64,000 nucleotides of DNA from Vandiemenella viatica (Eukaryota; Arthropoda; Insecta; Orthoptera; Morabidae): assembly GCA_031002005.1 (NCBI GenBank), contig CM061918.1:45110047-45174046 (forward strand), in the 5' to 3' direction. Every line of letters starts with the position of its first letter. Position 1 is the first letter of the stretch. Both the position numbers and the translations under genes were made by a program. The notes beneath the pieces are model-generated. The model did no database searches. It had not been told where the DNA came from and worked only from the letters and a program-made list of their open reading frames with translations. Positions 10,649-22,450 of this stretch are shown here, piece after piece.

Positions 10649-12651
10649 ACCTCGTGGTGCCTGTGTTCTCCCGCATGGGACCACATTTGGACCTGCAATT
10701 TCTTTCACTTGATCCAGACCTTTGCTGTGTACTTTCTTCTCGATGTCAGTTGGTCAACTGTTGTTCTCTGGCCCTCATGTTAATTTAGGGTTATGGAAAG
10801 AGTGTCAACTATAGGTGCAAAGTGTGTCGACTTAGGACTTGAATGTGTGGAATAGGGAAGAAAGCGGTTCATATATTTTTTTTTATGTTTTTTCCTGAAC
10901 TTACATTTTGTTTGTACTTACATTTTGCCAACAGCCGTTATATATAATGGAACAGAAGTAATCAGGGTGCCGGAAATGATTTTATAATGGAAAATTATTA
11001 AATAGTGTCACCGGATTTGAAAATGGAAAAATAAGTTTTTAACGTGTCGACAAAATCCGCTCATATGCTGGAGAGATAGATTATTAAGTGTCCTGGACAG
11101 ACTTTGTCCGTCAATCCTAGCCCCTGGCACGCTCAGCCCTTAGTCACCCACACACACACACACAATGACAAGGCCACTCAGTATCCCATCACGGATCAGT
11201 CCTTCCGTATGTGTGAATGAAAACCGTCAGTATTACAGTACGCTGGATAACTTCCTTAGGATTTCAACAAGTCGAAAGTCCTGATGGTGGTTCGAAGGGC
11301 ACCGGTCAGTTATGAGCTCTGTGTGCAGATAGTTAAACATTATAGTGAAAAATGAAAATTTCAGTCACAGGCCTCTTACGCTGGATTTCAGGTGCATCAA
11401 ACGAGTGGTTATAAAATCAGATTAGACTTTTTTTTACCACATTACAAAATTCAGTTAAACTTCGATTCTCAAAGCATAGTACAATATATTCCTGTATCTT
11501 GAAACACTAATGATAACGATACAGTAAAATTTATGGGTGTAACAATTTATTTCTGTCAATAGTATTTATATAGTAATATTATATTATTTAATTTATATTC
11601 CCCTCTTTCTTCAAAATTTAATTTTTGTCTTCTGTTCTCTCTTCATCCTCTTATAAACAACCGATTCCAAAAGTATCATCAAGTTGGGTCACATGAATCT
11701 ACCGTTTCTATTCCGTTTCTTTTGATCATCCACTTATTATGCAAAATCTGAATTATTGTTTTTAAAAACCACAAGCCTGCATTCGGGATATATGGCTTAA
11801 GAAATGTGTTGATACGCCTCATTCTCTAAATTTATATTCATTATACTGCGCCTTTTAATTTTAATAGAGATGAAAATCTCTGATATATTTTTATAAAATA
11901 ACTTAGAACATCTTTACCATTTTAGCTGAAAATGCGTAAATCGAAGACGGTCTGTAGGACTGTGTGTTAGTGGGGAGAGAGGTGTCCTGTCTATCGCTGG
12001 CTCATACATAGACGTCCTCTGAAGACAGTCAGTTATCATACCAGTATATGGGTTGCTAATATAACCATGAATTAGACCTATATTAACTCGAATTAACTGC
12101 TCTCCGTCCATCTTTATGCCTACCTGTTTATCAGTTTGAGCAAATTCCGTCGAACAGCTTGCTATGAAATTACATATTCAAGTTTCGGACCTGAATATCT
12201 CATTTCTATCCACTTTTGACAGAGATCTGCCAACCGGAAGTGGCAGATCAATGATGTCACTTTTATCTAAGTTATTTTAAGAAGATTTTTCAACTGAGAA
12301 ATTTAAAGAAAATGTTATTTACCAAAGTTAAATAAACGAGTTATAATTAACAACTTTTATTTCTAAATTTTTTCGATAAAGCTTAATAATTTTTCTTATT
12401 CTTATTACATTACCACTATTTTGTATATAGTTTTCGTGGCTGAGCGGTAACGTAATTTAAAAATGCTCCTAAAATTTTTATTTAAACATTTTAAATAAAT
12501 AATAATTTTTTTACAGTTTATTTGTTCGTGGCAAAATATTCATGAAATAATGAATACAAATTTCAATTTATTTAATAAAATTGTAATAGTAAATCTATTT
12601 AATTGGATAACGTGATGCTGGTCATATCAAAATATATTTTTATTTTCTCAG
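10649..12651. other. AT-rich interior of the hAT transposon
   Basis: This non-coding stretch lies between the nested MITE and the transposase remnant. It has a short CA repeat (about 11150-11164) and no recognisable coding domain. It may be a 5' non-coding region or a further old insertion. Confidence 0.4.
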
Positions 12652-14175
12652 ATGTCACATTCAAAGAAAAAGTGTAGACAGTACAATGTAGAATACTTGA
12701 AATATGGTTTTATTTAGGCACCCTCAAATAAGACATTACCAATGTGCCCGATTTGCACGTGCGTTTACTCAAATGAAATGAAGCTATGAAACCTTCACGT
12801 TTAGAACATATAGCAAAAATACACCCTGACCTTCAAATGCTCAAAGAACAGTATTCAAGACGTCCGTCTTTAGCTGGTATGTTTTCAGTGGCATCCAAAC
12901 AAGACGCCGATGGCCTTGGTGCCTCTTACAAAATTTCCCTGCTTATTTTCTTTACAGCTTGATTAATCTACTTTACCAAACAATGATTCATTACTTCTTG
13001 CGTACGTTTGCTTCAGTAAATGTGAAAATTTTTTTCAAGAATTACTGATCGCAAAAAAATTAAAAACTGATACTAAAGGAAAATCCACATTTCAAGTTCT
13101 GGAACACTATCTCGAAGAAACAAAGTATTCCTCTGAATAATATCGTGTCCATTGCTACTGATGGTGCTCCAGCAATGGTTGGACGATACCGACGGCTGAT
13201 TTCATCTTTGAAAAAGGCAGTACCAAATGTAGTCGCCGTGCATTGTGTAATTCACAGACACCATTTGGTTGCAAAAGACCTAAGTGATCGCCTGCACTGC
13301 TCACTACAGTATGTAATTACCGCAGTTAACAAGATCAGAAGCAATGCTCTCAATAGTAGATTATTTGGAAATCATCCTCATTTTCATCACAATGATTTGC
13401 TATTGCACACAGAAGCTCGTTGGCTGTCAAAGGGTACCTGTCTAACAAGATTTTATGACGTTTCTGACTCCATTATAATGTTTTTTGAAAACAAGGATAA
13501 TTCATTAAGAGAAAATTTATTGAAATATAATAATGATATAGCTCATTTAACTGATCTATATCATAAATTTAATGAAACAAACCTACAGCTGCAAGGAGAT
13601 AATTTGAATTTGATCAAAGCAAAGTTAGTTATTTGTGCATTCACGTCAAAACTTGCCTTTTACAAACAGGATGTGGGTCGAAGACAATTCTATGAGTTTC
13701 TAAATCTTACCTCTTTGGAAACAAATGATGAAGATATTTTAGTATTTTTTTAACATTTGTAAGCACTTAAAGAAGACTTTAAAAATAGATTTCACGATAT
13801 TCTTAACATAACCATCCAAGATTGGGTATTAGAACCTTTCTCGAATCTACAAACAGCAGATTTATCGGTACAGGAAGAGTTGATAGAAGTGTCAACAAAT
13901 GAAGAATTAAAATTGGAATAAAAAAAAATGGATATCAAGAATTTTGGCTACAGAGGCAAAATCCAGAATTATATCCGACTTTGTGGGCTGCAACATAAAA
14001 GTTTTTTGTTGCATTGCCGTCGTCATATTTAGCCGAAAGGGGATTTAGTGTAGTAAGCAATTTACTAACAGATTGTTAGTAGTGGAACGCGGCGTTTTAA
14101 AGACTCCTGCTGACAAATATAGCACCAAATGTAGAAAAATTAGTATCATTACATCAAGCTCAGACCTCTCACTGA
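12652..14175 (+). pseudogene. hAT transposase with BED zinc finger (ZBED5-like), decayed
   Basis: This encoded the enzyme that cuts and joins the hAT ends. A start at 12652 gives a KYGFI-type N-terminus. A BED finger follows with CPIC near 12748 and HIAKIH near 12806. The best preserved part (13139-13752) carries SIATDGAPAMVGRYR, HCVIHRHHLVAK and TEARWLSKG, blocks of the catalytic core of ZBED5-type transposases. The frame breaks at 13752. It resumes with STNEELKLE near 13898 and the C-terminal dimerisation region (PSSYLAERGFSVVSNLL, about 14010-14065; LLTNIAPNVEKLVSLHQA near 14110-14163). Stops and frameshifts between blocks make it inactive. Family identity is firm. Confidence 0.9.
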
Positions 14176-14564
14176 TAATTTTACAATAATTTTAAATATA
14201 TGTTTTTAATCAAGTTTTGTACAAGACACCAATATTGTTAATATTCTTTAATAAAGTAATTTCAAAAATCTGTCCAAACAGAGGTGCGGTGAGTAATTTT
14301 TTTTTCGAAAAGGGGGCGGTAGGTCAAAAAAGGTTGGGAACCTATGGTCTAGAAACAACGCGGAAACCGACCTTGGGGCCACGAGGTCGATTAGCGAGGG
14401 GGGGGGGGGGGCGTGTTCCCGTTAAAATCTCACGTAATTTCAGAGGGGGGAGGGTCCGACCATATTTCACACATTCCTAAGTCATTCTATCTGCAAATGT
14501 TCTAACAAATGCATAACTTATCCTGGTGTGAAATCTTCAGTAAATCAGCTTGCTTTATAATTGG

Positions 14565-14698
14565 ATTCTTTCCCAAATCACTCCAGGCAAATGCCTTCAA
14601 AAAAGCCATGGCCGAATTCCTTCCCATTCCTTGCCCCCCATCCTTTCCCATGTCTAAAGACCTCGCTGTTAGAGAGACGTTAAGCAGATAAAAAAAAA
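14565..14698 (+). mobile_element. SINE-A copy 4, 5'-truncated
   Basis: It begins inside the family body (TTTCCCAAATCACTCCAGGC). It contains GCCATGGCCGAATTCCTTCC and ends at an A-rich tail (14690-14698). The tRNA head is absent, as expected from incomplete reverse transcription. Confidence 0.85.
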
Positions 14699-15224
14699 TG
14701 GGATTCGGAATCTTCGTATCTGGTAGCACTAACGGGTTAGGTTAAGGCGGCTAAGACAGGGGCGGAATGCGCAATCAGTAGAAACCTTCACCAGGTCATT
14801 ACGACTACAAGGAATGATTGAAGTGAAAAGTTCTTTAGGCGCTTTGGCAGTTTTTGGATGGGATAAATCTACGAGTTCGTAACTTCCCGTCAGAGACATC
14901 GTATGAACTGTTGCGCGTTGTGCGCTTTATGGATAGGTAACATCTTATGATTTCGCGTCACCAACATGCTGTAATAACAGTATATCTGTAGCTATCAGCA
15001 TGACGTGCTGCGCGTATGATATTCTTAGTTTTAAGTTTTCACTTCTGTGTGCAGTCCACCATGATAGCCAATCGGTGATGTTTTTTTAATAAAAATGAAG
15101 GCCCAGGCGCACCTGTGCCCAGGCATTCGATATGTAATTATAAGAGTGGGAGGACATGTGTCCTACCTGTGGTTGAGCGTGGAGCCGGAATTGTCAAAGC
15201 CGGAGCATTTACACTATTGGAGGT
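14699..15224. other. Unassigned spacer
   Basis: No gene or recurrent repeat is recognised here. Confidence 0.45.
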
Positions 15225-15445
15225 ATGTTGTGTTGCCATCTATCTGCGGAACGTGTAACTATGTTCGGTGTGTGAGAAGTATACTTTTGTTCGTGAAACG
15301 TGTAGTTTATATGGAGGAAATTGGGAAACGTCCCTGCATTCGCGTTAAAAATTCTGGTAACTGCCTGAAAACCGCAGTGAGGACGGCGAGTGCGCGAGGA
15401 ACTGAACTCGATCCTGGTGCGTTCTCTCTCCCCTGTTCGATACGG
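15225..15445 (+). repeat. Interspersed repeat R1, copy 2
   Basis: It shares the GTTGCCATCTATCTGCGG, TATACTTTTGTTCGTGAA, AAACCGCAGTGAGGACGGC and CTCGATCCTGGTGCG blocks with the other R1 copies. The MITE at 15456 begins just after it. Confidence 0.55.
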
Positions 15446-15455
15446 TGGCGGCCTA

Positions 15456-15836
15456 AAGGCGCGTTCCCACGATCTCTTGTAACGGAGGTGGGACGGGACG
15501 AATACTCAACACACGCCATGGGAACAGGGCCGCCTCTGCTAGCGGAGACGAGACGCAGCTACCCACTCTGTGTCGGTAAACATCACAGGCGTGTGTAGCG
15601 GTGCGCTGTTGTCATCGGTTTGCAGCAGCGGTGCGCACCCCTTCTGTTGCTGTAAATTTCTCTGTGTGAAACAACACTAGGCAACGTGGTGGGGAGGTGG
15701 CGGCTAGGCAACGTGGTGGGGAGGTGGCGGCGAGGTAAGCGAGGGCTAACCTGCGACGCGCGCTCATCCCTACACTTCGGCTAATGAGGTCCCGTCCCGT
15801 CCCGCCTCCATTACAAGAGATCGTGGGAACGTGGCT
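15456..15836. mobile_element. MITE family M1, copy 2 (TAA target duplication)
   Basis: The inverted ends are AGGCGCGTTCCCACGATCTC and GAGATCGTGGGAACGTGGCT. TAA occurs on both sides (15453-15455 and 15837-15839). The body matches copy 1 at 4252-4583, including CATCACAGGCGTGTGTAG. It also has an internal tandem duplication of a CTAGGCAACGTGGTGGGGAG unit at about 15677-15731. Confidence 0.88.
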
Positions 15837-16688
15837 TAACGCGCGCAGCAACGCTGGCGGATTATCTCTCTTTTTTGCTGTGGTGATTTTGTGTTTGTTT
15901 TAGAAACCGTAGCAAGTAGAACGAGAGATAGTCTAGGAAAAGAACTGAATCTTTGTCTCGGCTGGGTATGCGATGCAACCGCGTAGAGAGATAAGTGAAG
16001 ATAAGAAATACACAGCCACTAGGAGGGCAGCTACCTCGCACACCTGCAGATAGGAACGGTTCCTAAGAACCGAACAGCGACTTTTCTCCGTAGCGTCCAA
16101 TCTTTCCTCGACCTCTTCCTTCTTCTGAACTCCCTCCTCGTCAATTTCGCGCTAACGTACGAATAAATCATCAAAATTACCTCACTCTTTAAGCTGCAAC
16201 TTTTTTAAAAAAAATTTTTACGGGAATATTCGTCGTCTCAGTTCTGGAAATCGGTTATACCGGGATGTGTTGTCTTTCTTTGAACGAGCAGCTTTAGACA
16301 GTCATGGTAAGTGGAACAATAGGGACATAGATGCCAGAGAAAGTGGTCTTATCTCCCCAAAACACTGACGTTAAAAAGTAACGATCACACTATAGCACGG
16401 ACAAAATATTGAAAATTATTGTCTATTACCACTCCACACGTAGTATCGAAACTTTCAATTGCGTAACTTCTATTACTGATCTGGAAATCCAAAAGCTGAT
16501 TGCCCTGGAAGTGGATTCCACGCACTTCACTCCATTATTTCTACGAAGTAAAACTCAAACTTTGCTAACAGTTACACATAGTGACTTCAGCCTTGTCGCA
16601 ATAGACGATTGTTTACACGAATCAGCTATTTGCTTTCCCCAATGTGAAAGTGTTCTTAAGTATTATTAGTCGTGGGGCTGACTGTGAT
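15837..16688. other. Unassigned spacer
   Basis: No gene or window-internal repeat is recognised here. Confidence 0.45.
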
Positions 16689-16912
16689 AGACCGAGCGTG
16701 GTGGGTGAACTGTTAGCGCTCTGGCCTCGCTTTCGGGAGGACGCTGGTTCGAATCCTTGTCCGGGCATCCAGATTTGGAATTTCCATGGTTTCCCCAAAT
16801 CACTCCAGGCCAATGCTGATATGCTTTCTCAAAAGGCCATGGCCGAATTCCATCCCGTTCCTTGTCACCAGTCCTTTCCCACCTCTAATGACGTCGACGA
16901 GGCGTAAAGCCT
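16689..16912 (+). mobile_element. SINE-A copy 5, near full length
   Basis: It begins with GACCGAGCGTGGTGGGTGAA. The B box is GGTTCGAATCC, the body is complete, and it ends GACGAGGCGTAAAGCC. There is no long A tail. Confidence 0.9.
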
Positions 16913-17924
16913 TCATTGTAGTGTGTTGTTTATATTGCGATTTGGAGAAGAAATAAGCTAGGGGATGAAACCCCATTCCAACCTATTCAGACCTACTCTT
17001 CCAAAAGTTCATTGTTCCAATGTACCGGGTGAATCACTACTGTCAGCGCCGGCACTGCTGAGAGGTTTGGCTTTTGACTCAGGACTCTGATGCGCAACTT
17101 GGTGGTTAGATGTTGTGCACTACCACATCTCCTATCCTGACGTCAAAGTCAATAACATATATATATATATATAAAAATTGCTCCACGAACGGCACCTGAA
17201 CCCCGTTTCAAGCGACAGAAACCGTTATTATACCTCAGCGACGTCGGCCACGGGACAGATAAAATGTGAGAAATAAATTAGTCTCTTAACATAAAATCAA
17301 TTAGGGGAGAAATCCCTTGTGCAGATAAAGCGCAAGTTGAAATTTTTTATATTCGCAGGTACTAATATTTTCACTGGAAGCAACACGTCATCTGTCTAAT
17401 TTATAGAAATAAATGAAAAGAAAAAGTTCAAAAGTTGATGGTTATACAATTCACTATTCTGTTCAATTTGTGTGACTAACTGCACTGGTTCTTGTCTACA
17501 GCTAAATGTTGAGTTCATCCTCGCTGGCGATATTGAGATTTTTTTTTTTTTTTTTAATTTACCGGTCTGTACCCTTAACATGACTACAGGAATAAACAAA
17601 CACTAAAGACAAGTGTAACTACTCAACTCATTCGATTATTTCCACCCACTCAACCGATTTGGTTTTTATACAGTGCAGTGATTTTTGAAATTGTTATTTT
17701 CCCTGTTGGAATAGATCTGAGGTGACCTTCTTTTAGTTATGTTGGACAGTTGTTTCGTTCATGATAGCACAGTCGAACTTGTTTTATTTTGAAGTCAGTT
17801 CGCTTGCTTTATTGTCTATTTAGACGTTTATCACCTTTTTATCTGATGATATTGTTTTTAGAGCATAGTTAAGTGGTAGGCGAGCCACGCTAGAGATTTC
17901 GATGTGCCCTGAAACAGAATCTGT
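16913..17924. other. Unassigned spacer with TA and T simple repeats
   Basis: It holds a (TA)n run at 17156-17172 and a T run at 17540-17555. I recognise nothing else. Confidence 0.45.
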
Positions 17925-18108
17925 TGAGTGAGCGGTTATCTTTTCAGCTTGGCACTCGGAAGGTTGTGGGCTCAATCCCTGGATCAGCCATCCTTACTTC
18001 TTTTTACAAGGTTTCTCTAAAATTCTCAAGAATTCGTCCATTTTTTTGGGCCGCATTCCTTTCCCAGCTTTAATGACTTCGTCATCGACGGACTGTAAAT
18101 AAAAAAAA
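17925..18108 (+). mobile_element. SINE-A copy 6, strongly diverged
   Basis: The family layout is still visible: GAGTGAGCGGTTATC head, GCACTCGGAAGGTTGTGGGC, a relic body with CATTCCTTTCCCAGC, a CTTTAATGACTTCGTCATCG block, and an A-rich tail. Confidence 0.6.
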
Positions 18109-19142
18109 CTGATCCTACACCTTAAATACAACGAACAACAAGTTCTAGAATAGGAATTTGCATCCACTGCACAGTAGAACCTATGGGACTGGAGAAAATC
18201 GGTAAATAGAAAAACAGTGTTAACGTTTCTTTCGACGAATATTGCCTCTGGTTCCAGGGAAGAAAAGAAGGACCTTTGAATGTGAAATGGCGTTTCACGC
18301 TCCAGTTGGCACGTTCAAAGGCTGCAGCCCGGAATGGAGAGGTGCGTTTTGTAGGAGTTGTTCAGGAAAATGGTGTCACGACGCGACCTTTCTGTGGTGA
18401 TAAGACTCGCTGGGAACGGTTCTCCCGCCGTCAACGGCTGCCCATTGTCCGATCGGTAATGGCGTCCTGGACTGCCGTTTTATCGCATCGTGTCTGTCAC
18501 AATGGAGTCGTGGTCGAGCATTCCACCTGTCCAGAAGTGACAGCCACTTTGAAACTCGGTGGTATGCTTCCAAGCTCAGAACAGAACCCGATGAAGCAGA
18601 ACGTTGTTCAGTCCGTTGTCCAATGACTGCAGTGTAAGCAACCCAGTCGTTGATTTTTTACTCATCGACTACATTATACCCTCGCCACAAGAAAAAAAAA
18701 GCTTTCTACAGTAGACATTTGGGTAGATGGTTCGAAATGTATGACATTTGTGACGTTGCAGAAGGTAGTTACATGTTTACATCACGCGACAACCGGTAAG
18801 ACAGTCTGAATGTTGCATGTACTGACATCGGGCGGAAAGAGTTCTGTCCTATTTGCTTCTGTAGTCGTTTTCTGTCGGCTTTTTCGCTGCGTTCGTTGAT
18901 TCTATGAATGCATCTTCGCGTCTGACTTTTGTCCCACCGAAGAGAGCGAGGAGCGTTTTGTGTGTGAACTGAGGAACATCAGATGGTAAAACGTATGATT
19001 AGGGATTCTAGTTGGGATTCGATGTGTGTCGCATACATCGCTCCTGATAAGAGAATTTTTGGTCGTGACGATCCATGGAAAGCCACCTTAACAGTAGACC
19101 CTACCTGGCGCTCTATGTTGGGTTAGGGAGGTGACGGTGTAC
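18109..19142. other. Unassigned sequence
   Basis: A 116-codon open frame at 18276-18626 has no domain I recognise, and its codons look random. I do not call a gene. Confidence 0.45.
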
Positions 19143-19377
19143 AGTTTTTTTTTTTACTTATGGCTTTACGCCTCGTCGACGTCCAGGTCATTAGAGGCGT
19201 GAAAGAAATGGAACGATTTCGGCCATGGCCTTTTGAAGGAAGCATCCCGGCATTCGCCTGGAGTGATTTGGGGAAACCATAGAAAACCCGAATCTGGATG
19301 CCCCGACGGGGATTCGAACCCGCGTCCTCCCGAATGCGAGGCCAGAACGTTAACCACTCATCCATCACGCTCTGTGA
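19143..19377 (-). mobile_element. SINE-A copy 7, full length, reverse
   Basis: It is complete in reverse, from a T run (19145-19156, the A tail) through ACGCCTCGTCGACGTC to the head near CATCACGCTC. A likely target repeat, ACAGTT(T/C)TT, occurs at about 19141 and 19377. Confidence 0.9.
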
Positions 19378-20167
19378 CAGTTCTTAACCTCCAGATTGTA
19401 TGCCGCAGTGTGTATTGTATGAGGACGTTCCGCAATGTTGATGGCGATTGGCTCTACATATTGGAAAATAGACGGTACCAAGGTGTATTTCGGAAGAGTA
19501 GGCCTAAGTAGGCCGATTTCGGGTTTGATTCTCTCACCTTCTCTCACGAGTCTGCACAACATAAGGCAATTTAACAACACTTCAGTAATCTACGTACATA
19601 CAGCAACATTTCGGAGGCGTCTTTATAACTTTGGCCTAAAATTACTCCGTTATCGCCTATGATGTGGTCGTCCTAATTCATTTTCCCATGTGAAGCAGAT
19701 AGCGATTTTCTTCGTAATTTTCTTGATCGCTGGAGATTTAATGTACCTACCGCCATCGCATCAAATACTGAACGATTATAATTTAAATCGAAATAAATAT
19801 TGCCACATGCGTATTTGGTAGAATTTTATTGAATAAACGTGATTACTGATTACCTTCTGGGTCAATTGGAACATTTTTGTACACCATATTGGCGGATGTT
19901 CCGTGCAGTGCCGCATGAATCGCCGGCAAAATACCACTGGAGACCCTGCTTAATATCAGCATCCAATTCCTAGTGAAAGAGAAAAGGAGGAAGTGGGAAG
20001 GTAACGCATTTGAGACTAAATAATCTACGGACCAAATAACTTATGGGTTAAATGCGAACAGTCAGAAGCAGGGAACCTACTTGTCCTTATCATTGGTCAA
20101 AGATGTCAAACCATATTAAAGAAGTCACCATCAGTATCCCAATGAACACTAACCGGTGCAAATCTTA
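19378..20167. other. Unassigned spacer
   Basis: No gene or recurrent repeat is recognised here. Confidence 0.45.
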
Positions 20168-20398
20168 CGGTTTTACGCTTAGTTGATGTCGAGGCCATTG
20201 CAGGTAGGAGAGCACTGGAAACAGGCAATGAGAATAATTCGGTGGTGGCCTTTTGAAGGAACCATCCCGGCAATCACCTAGATAAATTTCGGGAAATTGT
20301 GGAAAAATTAAATCTGGACGGCTGAACCGGGAATCAAACCCACGTCCTGTCGAATGTAAGTCCAAGGCGTTAAGCTACCACCCACCATGTTCGGTTGC
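20168..20398 (-). mobile_element. SINE-A copy 8, reverse, diverged
   Basis: The reverse family order is retained: TTTTACGCTTAGTTGATGTC, GTGGCCTTTTGAAGGAACCA, a B-box relic GGGAATCAAACCCACG, and a head near ACCCACCATGTTCGG. Confidence 0.8.
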
Positions 20399-20995
20399 TC
20401 CAAGTATAGCAGGTAATAATGTAATTAGCCAGAATTCTCTACATGTCACAGTCACGCTGTCATGTTGCCCGCAACGAGGTGTGATGCATGGGGTCAACGC
20501 TTGTGGCAGATGTCGTGTTTGTTTCCGCGTGGCCACAACCCGTCCTGTCCAATCGTGGACGGAGCGTGACCCGAGGTGACTGGTTCCCCTACGCTAGGCA
20601 CAGTTACAGGCGTGGGCCTACCCGTCAGCTGGATCGCCCGGATGTTGTTGCGTCTGAGGCCGGTCTCCGGTTCAAATCCAATCTCGGCGATGTCTGTGCT
20701 GAGTTGAGTTAGTCGTACTTGGCACTGGCGTTATTTATATCAAGTTGGGCGTAAGTACAGTGAAAAGGAAAGTGCTTATGGCGCTGTTGATCGGCACATT
20801 CCGAAGACTGCAGGGATCGAATTTCAGTTCATCGGACAATCGGCCTCTGCTGGATCTACAGTTTTACTGGGATTCCTAATCACGGAATGTCCTAATTTAT
20901 GTACTCTTTCTTCTTCGCCATTTTTCCTCAAGATAAGTGGTCGTCTGCCTTTAGTGAGTTTTACTCATCGATGGCATAGTCAAATTTAGAGCTAC
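20399..20995. other. Unassigned spacer with tRNA-like B boxes
   Basis: GGTTCAAATCC near 20669 suggests another old SINE head (about 20560-20715). I could not define its ends. Confidence 0.35.
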
Positions 20996-21575
20996 GGTCC
21001 AAGATCCAGCTGCGTGTTTTCTACGTCCATCTGTTATTTGATTGAAATGAAATTTTTATGTATAAATATTAGTAGCAGAAAACGATTCTACCGGGTTGCT
21101 CATCAAAAATATGACCGCAAGTAGTTTTAATTAAATTTTGGAGAAAATAAAATTTCAAAAAATTTTGTTCACTTGTTTTTTTTTTTTTTTAATTTCAAAA
21201 AGACGTGTAAAGAACATAAAAAGTTGGAATTGCCTATGTAAAAGTGGCCGCAGGTAGTGGTTGCCAGCTGTTGAAGTTAGCGTAACACATCATCTGATGG
21301 ACGGTGTGGTACGCTACACTCATACGAAACGCTGGCAACCCCTACTTGCGTTCTCTTTTACATAGGCAATGCCAACTTCTTATGTTCGTTATATGTCGTT
21401 TCAAAAAAAAATAATTAAACGAAATTTTTTGAAAATATTTTTTCTTCAATATTTAATTAAAAATATTCGAGGCCATATTTTGATAGGCAACCCGGTAGAA
21501 TCGTATTCTGCTATTATACATAAAAATTGCATTTCAATCAAATACCAGATGGACGTAGAAGCCGGACCTTGGTCT
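20996..21575. repeat. Long imperfect palindrome (fold-back element)
   Basis: Two arms of roughly 280 bp are inverted copies of each other with almost no loop; the centre is near 21295. Matched blocks include TTTCTACGTCCATCTG against CAGATGGACGTAGAA, CTACCGGGTTGC against GCAACCCGGTAG, and AATTGCCTATGTAAAAG against CTTTTACATAGGCAATG. Inner blocks GGTTGCCAGC and GCTGGCAACC pair as well. It could fold into a near-complete hairpin as RNA or single-stranded DNA. No coding capacity or clear target duplication is visible. Confidence 0.85.
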
Positions 21576-21588
21576 ATCTATTACGACC

Positions 21589-21890
21589 TCATGTCCTTGC
21601 TGACGTCAAACATTTGATACCTGCTGCCAGGCCGTTCTAAGTACTAATGGCAGTGTTGCCATCTGTCGGCGAAACGTGTTACTATGCATGTCCGGCGTGT
21701 AATAAGTGTATTTTTTGTTTGTGAATTGTATAATTTATTTGGAGGATTGTGGACTGTCACGGAATTCTCCTTGATAGCTGGGAAAACCGCATTCAGGACG
21801 GGCGGTACGCGGGGGCCTAGCCTCGTGCCCGGACCGATGAAGCGTATGGCGCCTCAGTACACTGAACCACACTCGTTGATCCTAATTTAT
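21589..21890 (+). repeat. Interspersed repeat R1, copy 3
   Basis: It starts with CATGTCCTTGCTGACGTCAA, which is also seen near 50050. It continues with GTTGCCATCTGTCGGCGAAA, TGTATTTTTTGTTTGTGAA, AAACCGCATTCAGGACGG and CTCGTGCCCGGACC. It is the longest copy of R1. Confidence 0.6.
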
Positions 21891-21999
21891 CTACTGTGAA
21901 CCATAAAAACATAAACCCGGAATTTCGTAGACAAGTGCCTGAGATACGAGAGCACACCACAGTAGTAGTAATCGTGGAGTACCATAAGACAATAAATTC

Positions 22000-22450
22000 T
22001 TTTGGGCAGGTGGTAGGGAGAGGACGTCGAGAGGATGAACCACAGAAGTCATAGAATTGGGTTACAAAACCGTTTCTCGACTCTGATAGGAGATTATGGG
22101 ATCCGTATCATGAGTTGGAGACTGTGAACGATAAAGGAGCTGGGTTGGGAGTAGTGAAAGACAGGATTGGGTTGAAGAGAATTCTGGGAGTGTATTAGGC
22201 GTATATCGGTGGTGAGACGTGTACGGCTATTAGTAGAAGAATTAGAAGCAGAGTACGGAAGGGAAGAAATTACCTTGACCACAATTTGGCTCTATGTTTC
22301 AGGATATGGCAGTGGTAAAATTTATATTTTGTACGACAAAGAATCAGGGATTGGAATAAATTACCGGGTGATATGGAGAACAATTTATATCAAACACTGT
22401 AATTTAAAAATTTATGAAATTCAATATTGTGTCGGGAATTTGCCACTGTA
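22000..22450 (+). pseudogene. LINE 3' end remnant (family L-d, copy 1)
   Basis: Fragments of the C-terminal tail of a LINE reverse transcriptase protein are spread over three frames. One reads KDRIGLKRILGVY near 22155-22195. Another carries an IGIN.RVIWRTIY / DWNKLPG-like segment near 22345-22395. The same arrangement (a RRVKRVVGVYNSYIG block, then VRDWNKLP) occurs at 36815-37195. No RT catalytic core is left. Confidence 0.5.

Larger units (their letters stand above)
9807..14346 (+). mobile_element. 4.5 kb hAT transposon (BED-finger/ZBED-like type) with exact target duplication
   Basis: The element is bounded by a perfect 8 bp repeat, GTCTAGAA, at 9799-9806 and 14347-14354. The ends are CAGTGGTTCCCAACGTGGG and, inverted, CATAGGTTCCCAACCT. 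The sister MITE at 50.5 kb has the same site unduplicated (50745-50752, reverse orientation), which confirms the boundaries. A decayed transposase occupies the right third (12652-14175). The left 2.8 kb is AT-rich, non-coding, and holds a MITE (10284-10648). Confidence 0.93.
9693..14480 (-). mobile_element. MITE family H2, copy 1, split by a hAT transposon
   Basis: The left end GGGGGCGTCCATTAATTACG starts at 9693. Family internal sequence runs to 9806 and resumes at 14355, including AAAATCTCACGTAATTTCAG near 14425. The expected right inverted end is missing or degraded, so 14480 is approximate. Related copies are at 50497-50940, 53277-53555 and 63298-63588. The two halves were one element before the hAT landed in it. 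Confidence 0.7.

Noticed and set aside
17156..17172. (TA)n run as a possible promoter or origin
   Set aside because: Simple repeat with no supporting context.
18276..18626. 116-codon open frame
   Set aside because: No domain, no homologous copy, and composition typical of chance frames in a GC-richer patch.
20560..20715. Possible fourth SINE family from a B-box-like GGTTCAAATCC
   Set aside because: No second copy, no tail and no target duplication could be found.
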